A DNA stretch of 35,870 nt from assembly GCA_964569385.1 (NCBI GenBank), contig CAZMUM010000043.1, positions 1 through 35,870 on the forward strand. The letters are read 5' to 3'. Position numbers and translations under genes: made by a program. Every line of letters starts with the position of its first letter. Position 1 is the first letter of the stretch. The stretch is from JAADHX01 sp964569385 (GTDB lineage Bacteria > Actinomycetota > Acidimicrobiia > Acidimicrobiales > Poriferisodalaceae). This document shows positions 9,196 through 17,616 of this stretch, in pieces. The notes beneath the pieces were generated by a model. The model saw only the letters and a program-made list of their open reading frames with translations, was not told the origin of the DNA and ran no database searches.

Positions 9196-9720
9196 ATGTA
9201 CCCCAACGCTTTAGTCTTCATCGACTTTCCCGTCGACGATGTCGATGCCGCCAACGCCTACTACACCGAAGTTATGAAATGGGAGATCGAAGAGCGTATT
9301 CCTGGTGTGTTCCATCGCATTGTTCCTGGCCAGAACTTCAAGGTCGACGACGGATCCCAGGGCCCGACCGGCAACCTACACATGGGCCTTTCCAATGCCG
9401 CCAACGTGCGGCCTCACCCAGTTGAAACACCACCTGAACCTCATCACACGAGCCCTGGCGGACGGGCCACCAGAGCCTGGATTCTTGTGAGCGACGACGA
9501 CTCGTTCGAAAGGATCCTCGAAGCGGCCGTTCGCCTCGGCGGCACCGAACTGTGGCGAGATCACTTCTGGACCGAATTTGGCGGCGCAAATGCTTCGTTC
9601 CTCGATCCGTGGGGCAACCAGATCATGTTGTGGCAGCACCTACCCGATGCCGAACAAGACGAGGAAACTCACCAAGTAGTAGGCGACTTCTCCGTCCCTG
9701 AAGGCTGGACCATCGAATAG
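9196..9720 (+). CDS. VOC-superfamily (glyoxalase/bleomycin-resistance-like) protein
   Basis: The product is 174 residues with a strong Shine-Dalgarno (AGGAG, 7 bases before ATG 9196). It shows two beta-alpha-beta-beta-beta modules of the vicinal oxygen chelate fold: the first from LVFIDFPVDDVDAANAYYTEVMKWEIEE, the second from RAWILVSDDDSFERILEAAVRLGG to FLDPWGNQIMLWQHL. The ending D.WGN.I.LW is typical of the CFP-30-like glyoxalase subgroup. VOC proteins may be isomerases, ring-cleaving dioxygenases or resistance proteins; which one applies cannot be told. It follows the amidohydrolase by 91 bases with a hairpin between, so it may belong to that transcript or have its own. Its 3' end faces another VOC gene. 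Confidence 0.8.
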   Translation: MYPNALVFIDFPVDDVDAANAYYTEVMKWEIEERIPGVFHRIVPGQNFKVDDGSQGPTGNLHMGLSNAANVRPHPVETPPEPHHTSPGGRATRAWILVSDDDSFERILEAAVRLGGTELWRDHFWTEFGGANASFLDPWGNQIMLWQHLPDAEQDEETHQVVGDFSVPEGWTIE

Positions 9721-9722
9721 CT

Positions 9723-9815
9723 CTACCTCTACTGTTCTTTGGGGTTTCGGTCGAACGGAGTGAGGGTGAAAACCCGGTAAGCAACCGAAGGTTGCGGCGG
9801 TGACAGTAGAGGTAG
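9723..9815. terminator. Long cruciform-like inverted repeat between convergent VOC genes
   Basis: The 13 bases CTACCTCTACTGT at 9723-9735 are exactly complementary to 9803-9815. Within the 67-base interior lie a second perfect hairpin, GCAACC-GAA-GGTTGC (9781-9795), and a GGGTTT/AAACCC pair (9742-9747 with 9770-9775). The element fills the gap between two convergent genes, ending 10 bases before the stop of the second. A two-way terminator is the simplest reading. A REP-like dispersed intergenic element is the alternative, because its internal arms are more elaborate than a terminator needs. Confidence 0.55.
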
Positions 9816-9825
9816 TTCGTTGCAA

Positions 9826-10197
9826 TTAGTTGTAGGACACAATTTCGAATTCGATCCCGTCTGGGTCCAAGAAATAGAAGCGCTTTCCGGGTTCGTAGTC
9901 GCCGAAGTTGTACGGTTCGATGCCCTCGGCTCGAACTCGTTTCTCGACCTCATCGAGGTCTGGCACAACGATGCCAAGATGTTTCAGGCTTCCGACTTGA
10001 TCTGTGTCGGACACTTGGCCGGTATCGCTCTCCGTTGTGTACAGAGCCAGGTACGCGTCGTCGGTCCCGACATGCACTGTTCGACCACCCAGACCCGATC
10101 GTCCCTGCCAGCGGACATGCCAACCGAACAGGCGCGTCAAGAGTTCAGCTGATTCTTCGGGGTTGGAGACGGTGACGTTGGCGTGCTCGAGGATCAT
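9826..10197 (-). CDS. VOC-superfamily protein, glyoxalase-like, last gene of the Rieske/Hyu cluster
   Basis: The product is 123 residues and starts at ATG 10197 with AAAGG eight bases upstream. It has one VOC domain pair: MILEHANVTVSNPEESAELLTRLFGW (His5 as candidate metal ligand), VHVGTDDAYLALY, then LKHLGIVVPDLDEVEKRVRAEG and FYFLDPDGIEFEIVSYN (Glu near the end as the usual ligand). The length suits a small homodimeric lyase or dioxygenase type. It lies 99 bases downstream of the Rieske oxygenase in the same direction. That gap is AT-rich and could carry an internal promoter. In the cluster it may open or isomerise a ring product, but the reaction is unknown. Confidence 0.8.
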   Translation of the reverse strand: MILEHANVTVSNPEESAELLTRLFGWHVRWQGRSGLGGRTVHVGTDDAYLALYTTESDTGQVSDTDQVGSLKHLGIVVPDLDEVEKRVRAEGIEPYNFGDYEPGKRFYFLDPDGIEFEIVSYN

Positions 10198-10263
10198 TGG
10201 AGTTGCCTTTCGAAGCTTGGTCTAATAGTTCAAGGTGTGTATTGAAATATTAACCGGCGGGCA

Positions 10264-10273
10264 GACTTAAGTC
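10264..10273. promoter_or_regulatory. Palindrome in AT-rich gap upstream of the VOC gene
   Basis: GACTTAAGTC is a perfect 10-base palindrome in the unusually AT-rich 99-base gap between the Rieske gene stop and the VOC start. TTAATTAA follows at 10289-10296. It could be a regulator site for an internal promoter; it is short and may be chance. Confidence 0.2.
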
Positions 10274-10296
10274 AACTTGGATCTTGTTTAATTAAC

Positions 10297-11469
10297 CTAC
10301 GCCGACGGCTCGGGCCATGCGTTGCGGTACCGCTGTACCAACCAGCGGTTGAACTGCACATGGCTCTCCTCCTGCCACGAGTACCGACCGCGGGGCGCAA
10401 ACCGCGACCTCAAGCCCCGTTGCACCTTGTCGGTGGCGTCTTGATCCTGCTGCACGAAGACCTGCACTCCGGCATCGGACAGCGCCAACTTCTCGTCGAA
10501 CAGCGGATCATCGAGTGACGAAGGGTGGAAGATATACCCGATCTCCACATCGATGGTTTCGGGCCCTGTTGGTCTGATCAAAAAGAAGAAACACTGGTCG
10601 GGAGCGGTGCCAAAACACAACGTCGGCGGCACAAGAGCAAAGGTCGATCTCGTGCGCTCTTGTTCGGTGAGGTTGGGGAACACGTTCATGATTACTCGAT
10701 GGGTGGCGTTAAAACCGCCATCGATGTGGGTGTAGCCAGCGGTGCGGAAGATGACATTGGAATCGTCGTCCCATGGCTCGGGGAACCCAGTCATCGACGA
10801 TGGGCAGAAATCCTGCACGAATTGATGAAGACGATTGGCGTGATACCCATCGTTAAAGTTCTCGAACATCACCTTCCAGTTCCACGGCATGTTCTCCAAC
10901 GTGAACGTGCCAGGACATATGGCGTTTTCGATGTCGTAGTTCTCGACGTATGGCATGTAACGCTGCAACGTGGGTGCCAACGGAGCGGCATCGTCGTCGA
11001 AGTTCACAAACACGAACCCAAGCCACTCCTCAACCCGCAACTGTGGGAGCCCCCAGTCGCTCTTCGCAAAGTCGGCCGTCTTCTCCATGGCCGGCGCGCC
11101 GAGCAGACGTCCGTCGAGGCCATAATTCCAATGGTGGTATGGACACTTGAACGTGGTGTTGTTGCCGCTGCCTTGGCAAACCTGCATAGCTCGGTGTTGA
11201 CATACAGCCGACATAGCCCGGACGTCGCCTTGTTTGTCTCGGGCAACGATGATGGGCTCATCGACAAGGGTGACGGTGAACCAATCGCCAACCTCGGGGA
11301 TACGTTCGGAGCGTCCCACACACAACCACTGGGTCATGAACAGTGCTTCGCTCTCGAAATCGAGAAACTCGGCTGAGGTGTACACCTCAGCCGGCATCGT
11401 GGCCGCCGTCGAGACGTCTTCAATGGACGAATCGAATTTTGCCAAAAGTTCGGCGCTGAGGATGCTCAT
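10297..11469 (-). CDS. Rieske non-heme iron oxygenase, alpha subunit (ring-hydroxylating type)
   Basis: The product is 390 residues. The N-terminal Rieske domain has the CxH-16-CxxH pattern: Cys90-Gln-His92 and Cys109-Pro-Tyr-His112, which bind the 2Fe-2S cluster. The C-terminal catalytic domain shows the mononuclear iron signature ENFNDGYHANRLH (Asp207 bridging residue, His210 and His215 ligands), with a likely third Asp ligand in the VQQDQDATDKVQRG helix. Such enzymes insert oxygen or demethylate using electrons from a separate reductase, which is not encoded here. The start codon overlaps the stop of the upstream acyl-CoA ligase in ATGA, indicating translational coupling. Size and the GYH..RLH motif fit the aromatic-ring dioxygenase branch better than the O-demethylase branch represented by the second Rieske gene of the cluster. 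Confidence 0.88.
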   Translation of the reverse strand: MSILSAELLAKFDSSIEDVSTAATMPAEVYTSAEFLDFESEALFMTQWLCVGRSERIPEVGDWFTVTLVDEPIIVARDKQGDVRAMSAVCQHRAMQVCQGSGNNTTFKCPYHHWNYGLDGRLLGAPAMEKTADFAKSDWGLPQLRVEEWLGFVFVNFDDDAAPLAPTLQRYMPYVENYDIENAICPGTFTLENMPWNWKVMFENFNDGYHANRLHQFVQDFCPSSMTGFPEPWDDDSNVIFRTAGYTHIDGGFNATHRVIMNVFPNLTEQERTRSTFALVPPTLCFGTAPDQCFFFLIRPTGPETIDVEIGYIFHPSSLDDPLFDEKLALSDAGVQVFVQQDQDATDKVQRGLRSRFAPRGRYSWQEESHVQFNRWLVQRYRNAWPEPSA

Positions 11470-13007
11470 CGGGCATCGACCTCTCTCTTCAGAATGAACT
11501 TGCGGATCTTGCCAACGCTAGTGCGAGGTAGTTCGTCGAGGATCGTGTAATCGCGGGGTTGTTTAGCCTTGGCCAGATGCTGCTGACACCACTCTTGTAG
11601 CGCCTCGATGGTGGGCGGGTTGGCCGCATCGGCGGCAACCACGAACGCAACCGGAACCTCATCTCGAATTGGGTCTGCGGCACCAACTACCGAAGCCTCA
11701 AGAATCAGTGGGTGAGACGTGAGGACCGTCTCTACCTCAACGGTTGAGACGTTCTCGCCCGCCACCTTCAGCACATCGGAACGGCGACCATCGAAATAGA
11801 ACCGACCATCGGCATCGCGTGACGCCCGATCGCCGGTGCCGAACCACGAACCTCTATAGCTCGCAGCGGTGGTTTCGGGATCGTCGAGGTATGACGTGAA
11901 AAGCGTAATGCCAGGATCGCCGCCCACGACAATCTCGCCAACCTCTCCATCGGCGGTGGGCACACCGGCCGCATCGTGAATCTCGACTTGGCAGCCAGCA
12001 GTAACGAAACCCATCGAATCGGCTCTCGGGGCCTCAGCATGATCGGTCAACACTGCGGGGATGGTCTCGGTCATTCCGTATAGCTGCCGGGGCCGGCAGC
12101 CAACCCAACTGGCAAAGGTGTCGTACTGGTCGTTGGCCAGATTCTGGGCGAACCAACAGTGACGCAAGTTGACTCCTTCGATGGCTTCCCCGCGGGCCAA
12201 AATCATGCGAATCGGTGCTGCGAACAGGCTGGCACATGTTGCCTGGTGCCTGACGGCCTGGCCCAGGAAACCACTGGCCGAGAACGTATGCATCAGCGCC
12301 ACCGACGCGCCAGCCCAGATAGCCGACGCGAACGAATAGTACTGGGCGTTCACATGAAACAGCGGCAGCACCACCAGCTGGCGATCGGTTGCTGCTAGAT
12401 CGGACGCTGCGGCCATCGTCTGGCCCGCAAACGCATAGTTGGCCTGAGAGATCTCGACGCCCTTTGGGCGCCCGGTCGTGCCGCTAGTGAATGCGACGGC
12501 GGCCCGGTCTTGTGGCGCGGGCGCAGGCCATTCGAATCCACCCGACTTTGCCAAACCAGCGGCTGGGAACGGACCAAACAGAGCATCAGCCTCGTCGATT
12601 TCGACGACAACCATCGTGTCGGGCATCGCAGCGCAATATGTGTCGGCTCTGTCGGCGGAGCAAAATCCAACAGTGGGAGCGGTACGTCCCATGTGGTCGG
12701 CCAGTTCCGGAGTGCGGCTCATCGGGTCACTCGGCACGATCCAAGCCCCCAACCGAACCGACGCCAGCCAGATGGCCACAAATGTCGGGCAGTTCGTCAG
12801 CGCCAGATGGACTGCCGAGCCAGCACCAACTCCGTTCGCGACCAACAACGCGGCCACCCTCGCCACCTGTTCGTCGAACTCGCCATATGTCCATTGCGAC
12901 ACAACCCCGTCGGGTGCTTCGAATATCAGAAACGTGCTATCTGGGTGAGCCTCGACTCGGCCACACCAGACGGCCGCGAACGTCGACGCAGCAGCTGACT
13001 TGCTCAC
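11466..13007 (-). CDS. AMP-forming acyl-CoA synthetase (CaiC-like)
   Basis: The product is 513 residues from GTG 13007. It has the ANL-superfamily motifs in order: the P-loop AFTSGTTGRPKG at residues 172-183, YGMTET (adenine-binding), GTGDRASRDADGRFYFDGRRSDVLKVAGENVS split over shorter motifs A7-A8 (GTGDR, GR.SDVLK), and the C-terminal catalytic lysine at about residue 500 (RTSVGKIRKF). It activates a carboxylic acid with ATP and joins it to CoA. Carnitine/crotonobetaine-CoA ligase-like members have this length. The gene begins 31 bases after the hyuB stop and overlaps the next Rieske gene by four bases, so it belongs to the cluster. It likely activates an acid made by the upstream hydantoinase-type or carboxylase-type enzyme; that is inference. 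Confidence 0.87.
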   Translation of the reverse strand: MSKSAAASTFAAVWCGRVEAHPDSTFLIFEAPDGVVSQWTYGEFDEQVARVAALLVANGVGAGSAVHLALTNCPTFVAIWLASVRLGAWIVPSDPMSRTPELADHMGRTAPTVGFCSADRADTYCAAMPDTMVVVEIDEADALFGPFPAAGLAKSGGFEWPAPAPQDRAAVAFTSGTTGRPKGVEISQANYAFAGQTMAAASDLAATDRQLVVLPLFHVNAQYYSFASAIWAGASVALMHTFSASGFLGQAVRHQATCASLFAAPIRMILARGEAIEGVNLRHCWFAQNLANDQYDTFASWVGCRPRQLYGMTETIPAVLTDHAEAPRADSMGFVTAGCQVEIHDAAGVPTADGEVGEIVVGGDPGITLFTSYLDDPETTAASYRGSWFGTGDRASRDADGRFYFDGRRSDVLKVAGENVSTVEVETVLTSHPLILEASVVGAADPIRDEVPVAFVVAADAANPPTIEALQEWCQQHLAKAKQPRDYTILDELPRTSVGKIRKFILKREVDAR

Positions 13008-13038
13008 TGGATGATTCTCACTGCTGAGTCTTCACTGG

Positions 13039-14640
13039 CTAGTCGCCCGCCGGTGTCGAGTCATCAGGCTGGCCGTAGCCGCCTCCGCCAGGCAACTCGA
13101 GGCGTACAACGTCGCCCCCAGCGAGGCTGATGCGGGCCTGGGTCTCGACCTTTTCGCCGTTAACCGTGAAACTCCCAGCGCTTCCGGCGCCACCGCCGAA
13201 GATCCCGAGCGGCGGGTCAGCTAGGCGACTGGTGACCGCGTTTAGCTGCCAGGGTTGCTCGGTTACGACGGTAAACTCGATCGTCTGGCCAAGACCGCCT
13301 GGCTGGGCACCAGCGCCACCCGACCCCGGTCGCAGCGACTTCTCGTTGAACCGGATCGGCGCCGAAGCCTCGACTACTTCGATCGGAACCGCCGATACCC
13401 CAGTGGGGTACGAACACGCGTCGAGGCCGGGTTTGGAGTATCGAGCGCCCACTCCCCCGGCGTAGGTGAACATGGCAGTAATGAACGGGCTGCCATCGGA
13501 GTAACTGCCGTTGACCTGCATAGTCCAAACGGCCCCTGCTCCCTCAGCCATCGCGGCCTCTGGCCGAACTTGAGCCAGTGCTTTGAGCAGCGCGTTCGGC
13601 AAGAACATGCCCACGACATGACGAGCGGTGCCCGGTTGAGGCGAGACCGCGTTTACGATCGAGCCAACCGGAGCTTTGACCTTGATTGGCCCGAGGCTTC
13701 CGTGGTTGTTGGGGATGTCGGGGTTCAGTACCGAACGAACAGCGAAGGTGGTGTAGGCGTGGGTGTAGTTCATGACCACGTTAATTCCCCACGGCGATGC
13801 TGGCGACGAACCTTCGTAGTCGACCGTGATCTCACCGGCGTCGGAGTCGACCGTGAGAGCACACACAATGTCGATCTTGCTGCCGTCGGCTAGGTCGAGT
13901 AACGCGCTGGCCTGATAGGTGCCAGCGGGCAACTCGCGGATCGTGTCGCGGGTAGCTGCCTCAGAACGGTCGATGATCTCGTCGGCCAAAGCCTCGATGT
14001 CGTTGAGGCCATGAGCGTCGCAGAGTGTCGACAGCCGTTGAGCGCCAACCTCACCAGATGCCATCTGGGCGTGCAAGTCGCCCGTCATGTGGTCGGGCTG
14101 ACGAACGTTCGACATGATGAACTTCCACACGTCGTCGTTGCGATTGCCGCCTTTCATCAGCTTGCAGATCGGGATCCACAAACCTTCTTCGAACACGTCG
14201 CGGCCGCCGGCACCGATGCCATAACCGCCAACGTCGGTGTGATGGATAGTCGAACCAAACAACGCAATGACCTGACCATCGCGCCAAGCTGGCACCAGCA
14301 CCGTGACATCGAGGAGCTGGCCCGCCGTCTTGTACGGGTCGTTGGTGATGAGTACGTCGCCAGGATCGAGGGAATCGATCGGATACTCCTCGAGCATCTT
14401 GGCCGCGCCAATAGCTAAGGAGTTGATATGTCCTGGGGTGCCAGTAACTGCCTGGGCCACCATCCGGCCGCGACGGTCGAACACTGCGTTGGCGAGGTCA
14501 CCAGCTTCGCGGACTATGGGCGAGAAGGCCGACCTCTGCAAGGCTCGAGCCTGCTCGTTCACCGTGGAGATGAGCGACTGCCACAAGATCTCGAGCTCGA
14601 TAGGGTCGAACCCGTCTAGTCCGGCTTCGGTAAGGGTCAT
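13039..14640 (-). CDS. hyuB: Hydantoinase B / oxoprolinase-family protein
   Basis: The product is 533 residues and matches HyuB over its whole length: LDGFDPIELEILWQSL, AFSPIVREAGDLANAVFD, GHINSLAIGAAKMLEE, GDVLITNDPYKTAGQLLDV, FGSTIHHTDVGG and the C-terminal glycine-rich LPGGGGYG. HyuB pairs with HyuA as an ATP-dependent enzyme; known pairs open N-methylhydantoin or 5-oxoproline, and related pairs are subunits of acetone and acetophenone carboxylases. The gene starts inside the hyuA stop (ATGA overlap), which ensures balanced synthesis of both subunits. The metal-site residues His and Asp in IHHTD and TNDPY are present. Which reaction applies cannot be decided from sequence; the acyl-CoA ligase and Rieske neighbours are compatible with either a hydantoin-like or a ketone substrate. 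Confidence 0.88.
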   Translation of the reverse strand: MTLTEAGLDGFDPIELEILWQSLISTVNEQARALQRSAFSPIVREAGDLANAVFDRRGRMVAQAVTGTPGHINSLAIGAAKMLEEYPIDSLDPGDVLITNDPYKTAGQLLDVTVLVPAWRDGQVIALFGSTIHHTDVGGYGIGAGGRDVFEEGLWIPICKLMKGGNRNDDVWKFIMSNVRQPDHMTGDLHAQMASGEVGAQRLSTLCDAHGLNDIEALADEIIDRSEAATRDTIRELPAGTYQASALLDLADGSKIDIVCALTVDSDAGEITVDYEGSSPASPWGINVVMNYTHAYTTFAVRSVLNPDIPNNHGSLGPIKVKAPVGSIVNAVSPQPGTARHVVGMFLPNALLKALAQVRPEAAMAEGAGAVWTMQVNGSYSDGSPFITAMFTYAGGVGARYSKPGLDACSYPTGVSAVPIEVVEASAPIRFNEKSLRPGSGGAGAQPGGLGQTIEFTVVTEQPWQLNAVTSRLADPPLGIFGGGAGSAGSFTVNGEKVETQARISLAGGDVVRLELPGGGGYGQPDDSTPAGD

Positions 14641-16736
14641 GTTTGTTCCCCTTCTTTAGTTCGCCTGGTTGCCACCAAGGTGCCATCGACCGACACCTCA
14701 ACTGACCACCCCGGACGGATAACAGAGGTGGTCTCACGTTCCTCGACCACGGCCGGTCCATCGAAGCTGTCTCCAGCACGCAAACTTGCTCGCTCGTAAA
14801 CCGGCGCCGTTGCAGCACTGACGCCGCGGCCGAACACCATCGACCGAGTGCCCGCGGGTTTTGGTGCTCCAATTCCGGCAGCAAGAGACGTATCGGGCTC
14901 GACCACCGACGTGGTGGCCGTAGCCGACAACCTCCAGGTAATGACCTCGACCTGTACGTCGGGGATGGCCATTCCGTAGATACGCCGGTACTCGGCTTCG
15001 AAACCCGAGCTGATGTCGGCATCGGTGGCAGGCCAGGTTTCGCCTTCACCAACCCAGATCGTGATCTCGTTGCCTTGTCCGCTGTACCGGACATCGACGC
15101 CATAGCGAAACACAACGTCTCGGGCAGGGACCCCAGCGGCTTGAAGCACTCGACGGCCCTCACTTCTGAGATCATCGAGAAGTGCGTCGCGCTCGGCAGC
15201 GTCGACCTTGTCGATGAGACCAGGCCACGAACGGGCCAGATCGATGCGGACAGGCGAAACCAGCGTGCCGAACGCTGACAACACACTGGCGTTGACTGGG
15301 AACACCACTGTGTCGGCCTCGAGAAGCTCGGCGACGCCACAGGCGTGCACCGGCCCGGCACCACCGAACGCAATAAGCGGGATACCGCGAAGATCGACCC
15401 CCATCTCGACACCGTGCATCGATGCCGCCGCGGCCATGTTCTGGTTGACGACCTCGTGGATTCCCACCGCCGTATCGATGCGATCGAGGTTAAGCCCATT
15501 CGCAACCTCGTCGATTGCAGCCTCGGCTAACGACGCATCGAGGGCCATATCGCCGCCCAGGAACGCGGCCGGATCGAGCAAACCGAGAACGACATCGGCA
15601 TCGGTCACAGCTGGGACTAACCCGCCGCGCCCATAACTAGCAGGCCCAGGATCGGCGCCCGCCGAGTCTGGGCCGACTTTCAGCAACCCGAACTGGTCGA
15701 CCCTGGCCAGGCTTCCACCCCCAGCGCCGATCTCGACGAGATCGACCGAAGGCACCGACACCGGATAGCCCGAACCCTTCTTGAATCGATACGCCCGAGC
15801 AACCTCGAACGAGGTGGTGAGCTCTGGCTCGCCGTTCTCGATGAGGCACGCCTTGGCAGTTGTTCCGCCCATGTCGAAGCACAACAACCTGTCGACACCC
15901 ATGCGCCTGGCAAACCAGCTGCCAGCCAACGCACCAGCCGCTGGACCTGATTCGACCAGCCGTATCGGGCCCTTGGCCGCATCGTCGGCCGACACTACGC
16001 CGCCATTCGACAGCATCATAAGCACCGACCCGCCAAACCCGACCGCGACCAGCCACTTCTGAAGCTCATCGAGGTACGGGCCAATAACCGGCATGGTGGC
16101 CGCGTTACACGCCGTTGTGGTCATGCGAGGGTACTCACGAATCTGGGGTGAAATCTCCGAAGAAATACAGACGGGCACGCCAAGCTCGGTTCGGAGAAAG
16201 TCAGCCACCTTGGCCTCGGTCACTCCGTTGACGTATGAGTTCAGAAAGCAAATGCCTATCGACTCGACCTTGGCCAATGCAAGGTCCGCCGCCACTGCTG
16301 CCATGTCGGCCTCGGTTGGGTCGATAACGACGTCGCCGTTTGCCGCCACCCGTTCTCGCAGCTCGAAGGTGCGGTCGCGTGGGATAGGTGGCGCGGGAAA
16401 CTCGATCTGGAGGTCGTACATGTCGTAGCGGTGTTCGTCACGAATTAGCAGCGTGTCGCCAAAACCCTTGGTTGCGACGAGCCCGGCCCGCCCAGTTTTC
16501 CCTTCGATAAGGGCATTAGTAATGAGCGTTGTGGCGTGCACGATCGGCGCCGTGATGTCGCTCGGAGACACACCAGCCTTTGCGAGCAGTTGAGTGACGC
16601 CGCTTCGCACACCATCGAGCGGCGCGTTGGGCGTGGTGAGCGTCTTGTCCACAACTATGCGGCCAGAGGCGGCATCGAGGAGCACCACATCGGTGAAGGT
16701 ACCGCCGATGTCGACAGCCAAACGCCAATCGGCCAT
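14637..16736 (-). CDS. hyuA: Hydantoinase A / oxoprolinase-family ATP-dependent subunit
   Basis: The product is about 699 residues from ATG 16736. It starts within the stop of the cupin gene (TAATG) with AAGGA seven bases upstream. A frame extending to 16790 would overlap the cupin gene. The ASKHA-type ATPase signatures are clear: LAVDIGGTFTDVVLLD at residues 5-20 and FDMGGTTAKACLIENG in the middle, plus VESGPAAGALAG and AFGGAGPVHACGVAELL. It is the ATP-binding partner of HyuB. The length is normal for the family (about 680-720). Known homologues use ATP to phosphorylate the substrate before ring opening or carboxylation. It overlaps hyuB by four bases. The position inside a run of coupled genes makes a single multistep degradation pathway likely. 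Confidence 0.88.
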   Translation of the reverse strand: MADWRLAVDIGGTFTDVVLLDAASGRIVVDKTLTTPNAPLDGVRSGVTQLLAKAGVSPSDITAPIVHATTLITNALIEGKTGRAGLVATKGFGDTLLIRDEHRYDMYDLQIEFPAPPIPRDRTFELRERVAANGDVVIDPTEADMAAVAADLALAKVESIGICFLNSYVNGVTEAKVADFLRTELGVPVCISSEISPQIREYPRMTTTACNAATMPVIGPYLDELQKWLVAVGFGGSVLMMLSNGGVVSADDAAKGPIRLVESGPAAGALAGSWFARRMGVDRLLCFDMGGTTAKACLIENGEPELTTSFEVARAYRFKKGSGYPVSVPSVDLVEIGAGGGSLARVDQFGLLKVGPDSAGADPGPASYGRGGLVPAVTDADVVLGLLDPAAFLGGDMALDASLAEAAIDEVANGLNLDRIDTAVGIHEVVNQNMAAAASMHGVEMGVDLRGIPLIAFGGAGPVHACGVAELLEADTVVFPVNASVLSAFGTLVSPVRIDLARSWPGLIDKVDAAERDALLDDLRSEGRRVLQAAGVPARDVVFRYGVDVRYSGQGNEITIWVGEGETWPATDADISSGFEAEYRRIYGMAIPDVQVEVITWRLSATATTSVVEPDTSLAAGIGAPKPAGTRSMVFGRGVSAATAPVYERASLRAGDSFDGPAVVEERETTSVIRPGWSVEVSVDGTLVATRRTKEGEQT

Positions 16737-17134
16737 TAGCCGTTCCTTAGATCGTCGCGCGGTGGTGAGAACACGTCGAGAATCCAACATTCGTCGTATT
16801 CGTCGTCGCCGACAAAGACACTGTCGCCGTGCCAGATGCCTTGCGGAGCGAGGTAGGCCTGGTGGGTGCCGACTACGACGCGCTCCTGAACACCACCGTC
16901 GGCCGGGGTCTCGTCTGGCCCGATCCGGAAATCGAGTGCGCCCCGCACGATGACACCAAGTTGTTCGTGTTCGTCGTGTTTATGCAGAAACGACCCCACT
17001 GAGCCCCCGGCAATACGCCAGAAGCACAACTGAAGGTTGTCGCCGGTTATCACCCGTCGGCGGAACCCTGGTCTGTCGGTTTCGGTGAACTCGTCGTTGT
17101 CGAAGAAGTAGCAGTATTGGTTGGCTAAGTTCAC
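16736..17134 (-). CDS. Cupin-domain protein
   Basis: The product is about 132 residues from the GTG at 17134, which overlaps the stop of the VOC gene in GTGA. A longer frame to 17245 lies antiparallel to nothing but overlaps the VOC coding region and adds low-quality Arg-rich sequence, so I reject it. The cupin motif 1 is present, GSFLHKHDEHEQLGVIVRG (two His, then His, Glu and the closing Gly), followed by motif 2 APQGIWHGDSVF. Cupins of this size usually bind one metal and act as isomerases, lyases, dioxygenases or sensors. Being coupled to the VOC and hyuA genes it is probably a pathway enzyme or a substrate-handling protein. The exact role is unknown. Confidence 0.82.
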   Translation of the reverse strand: MNLANQYCYFFDNDEFTETDRPGFRRRVITGDNLQLCFWRIAGGSVGSFLHKHDEHEQLGVIVRGALDFRIGPDETPADGGVQERVVVGTHQAYLAPQGIWHGDSVFVGDDEYDECWILDVFSPPRDDLRNG

Positions 17135-17616
17135 GTAGAGGTACCCATCAGCTCGGCGAACTTCTTCTGGTCGGCGGCCAGGTCGAGGGGTTCGACGATG
17201 GCCAGGTTCTCGGCCTCGCCCCAGAATTCTGGCGGCACTAGCCACATAACTTCGAACTCGAGGCCATCAGGGTCCATGCAATAGAGGCTTTTGTTCCCGC
17301 CATGGTCGGACCCACCCGTAAGTACGCCGGCCGCCGTCAACCGCTTCTCCATTTCGACAAGCTCAGCGAGAGTTTCGACTTCCCACGCCAGGTGGTACAT
17401 GCCCACCGTGCTGCGGCCAGCTTCGGATGCTCCAGCACCCTCGCCAATGCTGAAGAAGGCAATGTCGTGATGGTTCTGCGAGCTCGGAGCTCTCATGAAC
17501 ACAAACGGTCCGGGGCCATCGATGACGGTTGAGAACCCCAGGACATCGGTGTAGAACCGCCGGTGCACTTGAGCGTCTCGCACATATAGAACCGCGTGGT
17601 TCATGCCTTTGATCAT
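17131..17616 (-). CDS. VOC-superfamily dioxygenase/glyoxalase-like protein
   Basis: The product is 161 residues from ATG 17616, which overlaps the upstream Rieske stop in ATGA; the frame stays open further upstream but that part is antisense-quality sequence inside the Rieske gene. Two VOC modules are visible: MNHAVLYVRDAQVHRRFYTDVLGF (His candidate ligand), HHDIAFFSIGEG, then TVGMYHLAWEVETLAELVEMEKRL and LYCMDPDGLEFEVMW. The YHLAWEV and DPDGLEFE elements resemble type I extradiol dioxygenase-like proteins and the fosfomycin-resistance subgroup. In the operon it sits between a Rieske oxygenase and a cupin, so an extradiol-like ring-cleavage step is an attractive guess but not shown. Confidence 0.83.
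   Translation of the reverse strand: MIKGMNHAVLYVRDAQVHRRFYTDVLGFSTVIDGPGPFVFMRAPSSQNHHDIAFFSIGEGAGASEAGRSTVGMYHLAWEVETLAELVEMEKRLTAAGVLTGGSDHGGNKSLYCMDPDGLEFEVMWLVPPEFWGEAENLAIVEPLDLAADQKKFAELMGTST

Noticed and set aside
10525..11376. Long plus-strand frame of 283 codons opposite the Rieske gene
   Set aside because: It lies entirely antisense to a gene with all Rieske and iron-site motifs, has no family resemblance and is explained by the strong third-position GC bias of the real gene.
12478..13027. Several plus-strand frames of 150-180 codons opposite the acyl-CoA ligase gene
   Set aside because: They are mutually overlapping, low-complexity (Arg, Ser, Pro rich) and antisense to a complete ANL ligase.
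13255..13893. Plus-strand frame of 212 codons opposite hyuB
   Set aside because: Antisense to a well-conserved family protein; no recognisable domain.
16736..17245. Longer 169-residue form of the cupin protein
   Set aside because: The extra N-terminus overlaps the conserved end of the VOC gene and has Arg/Pro-rich sequence; the GTGA overlap at 17134 gives the natural start.
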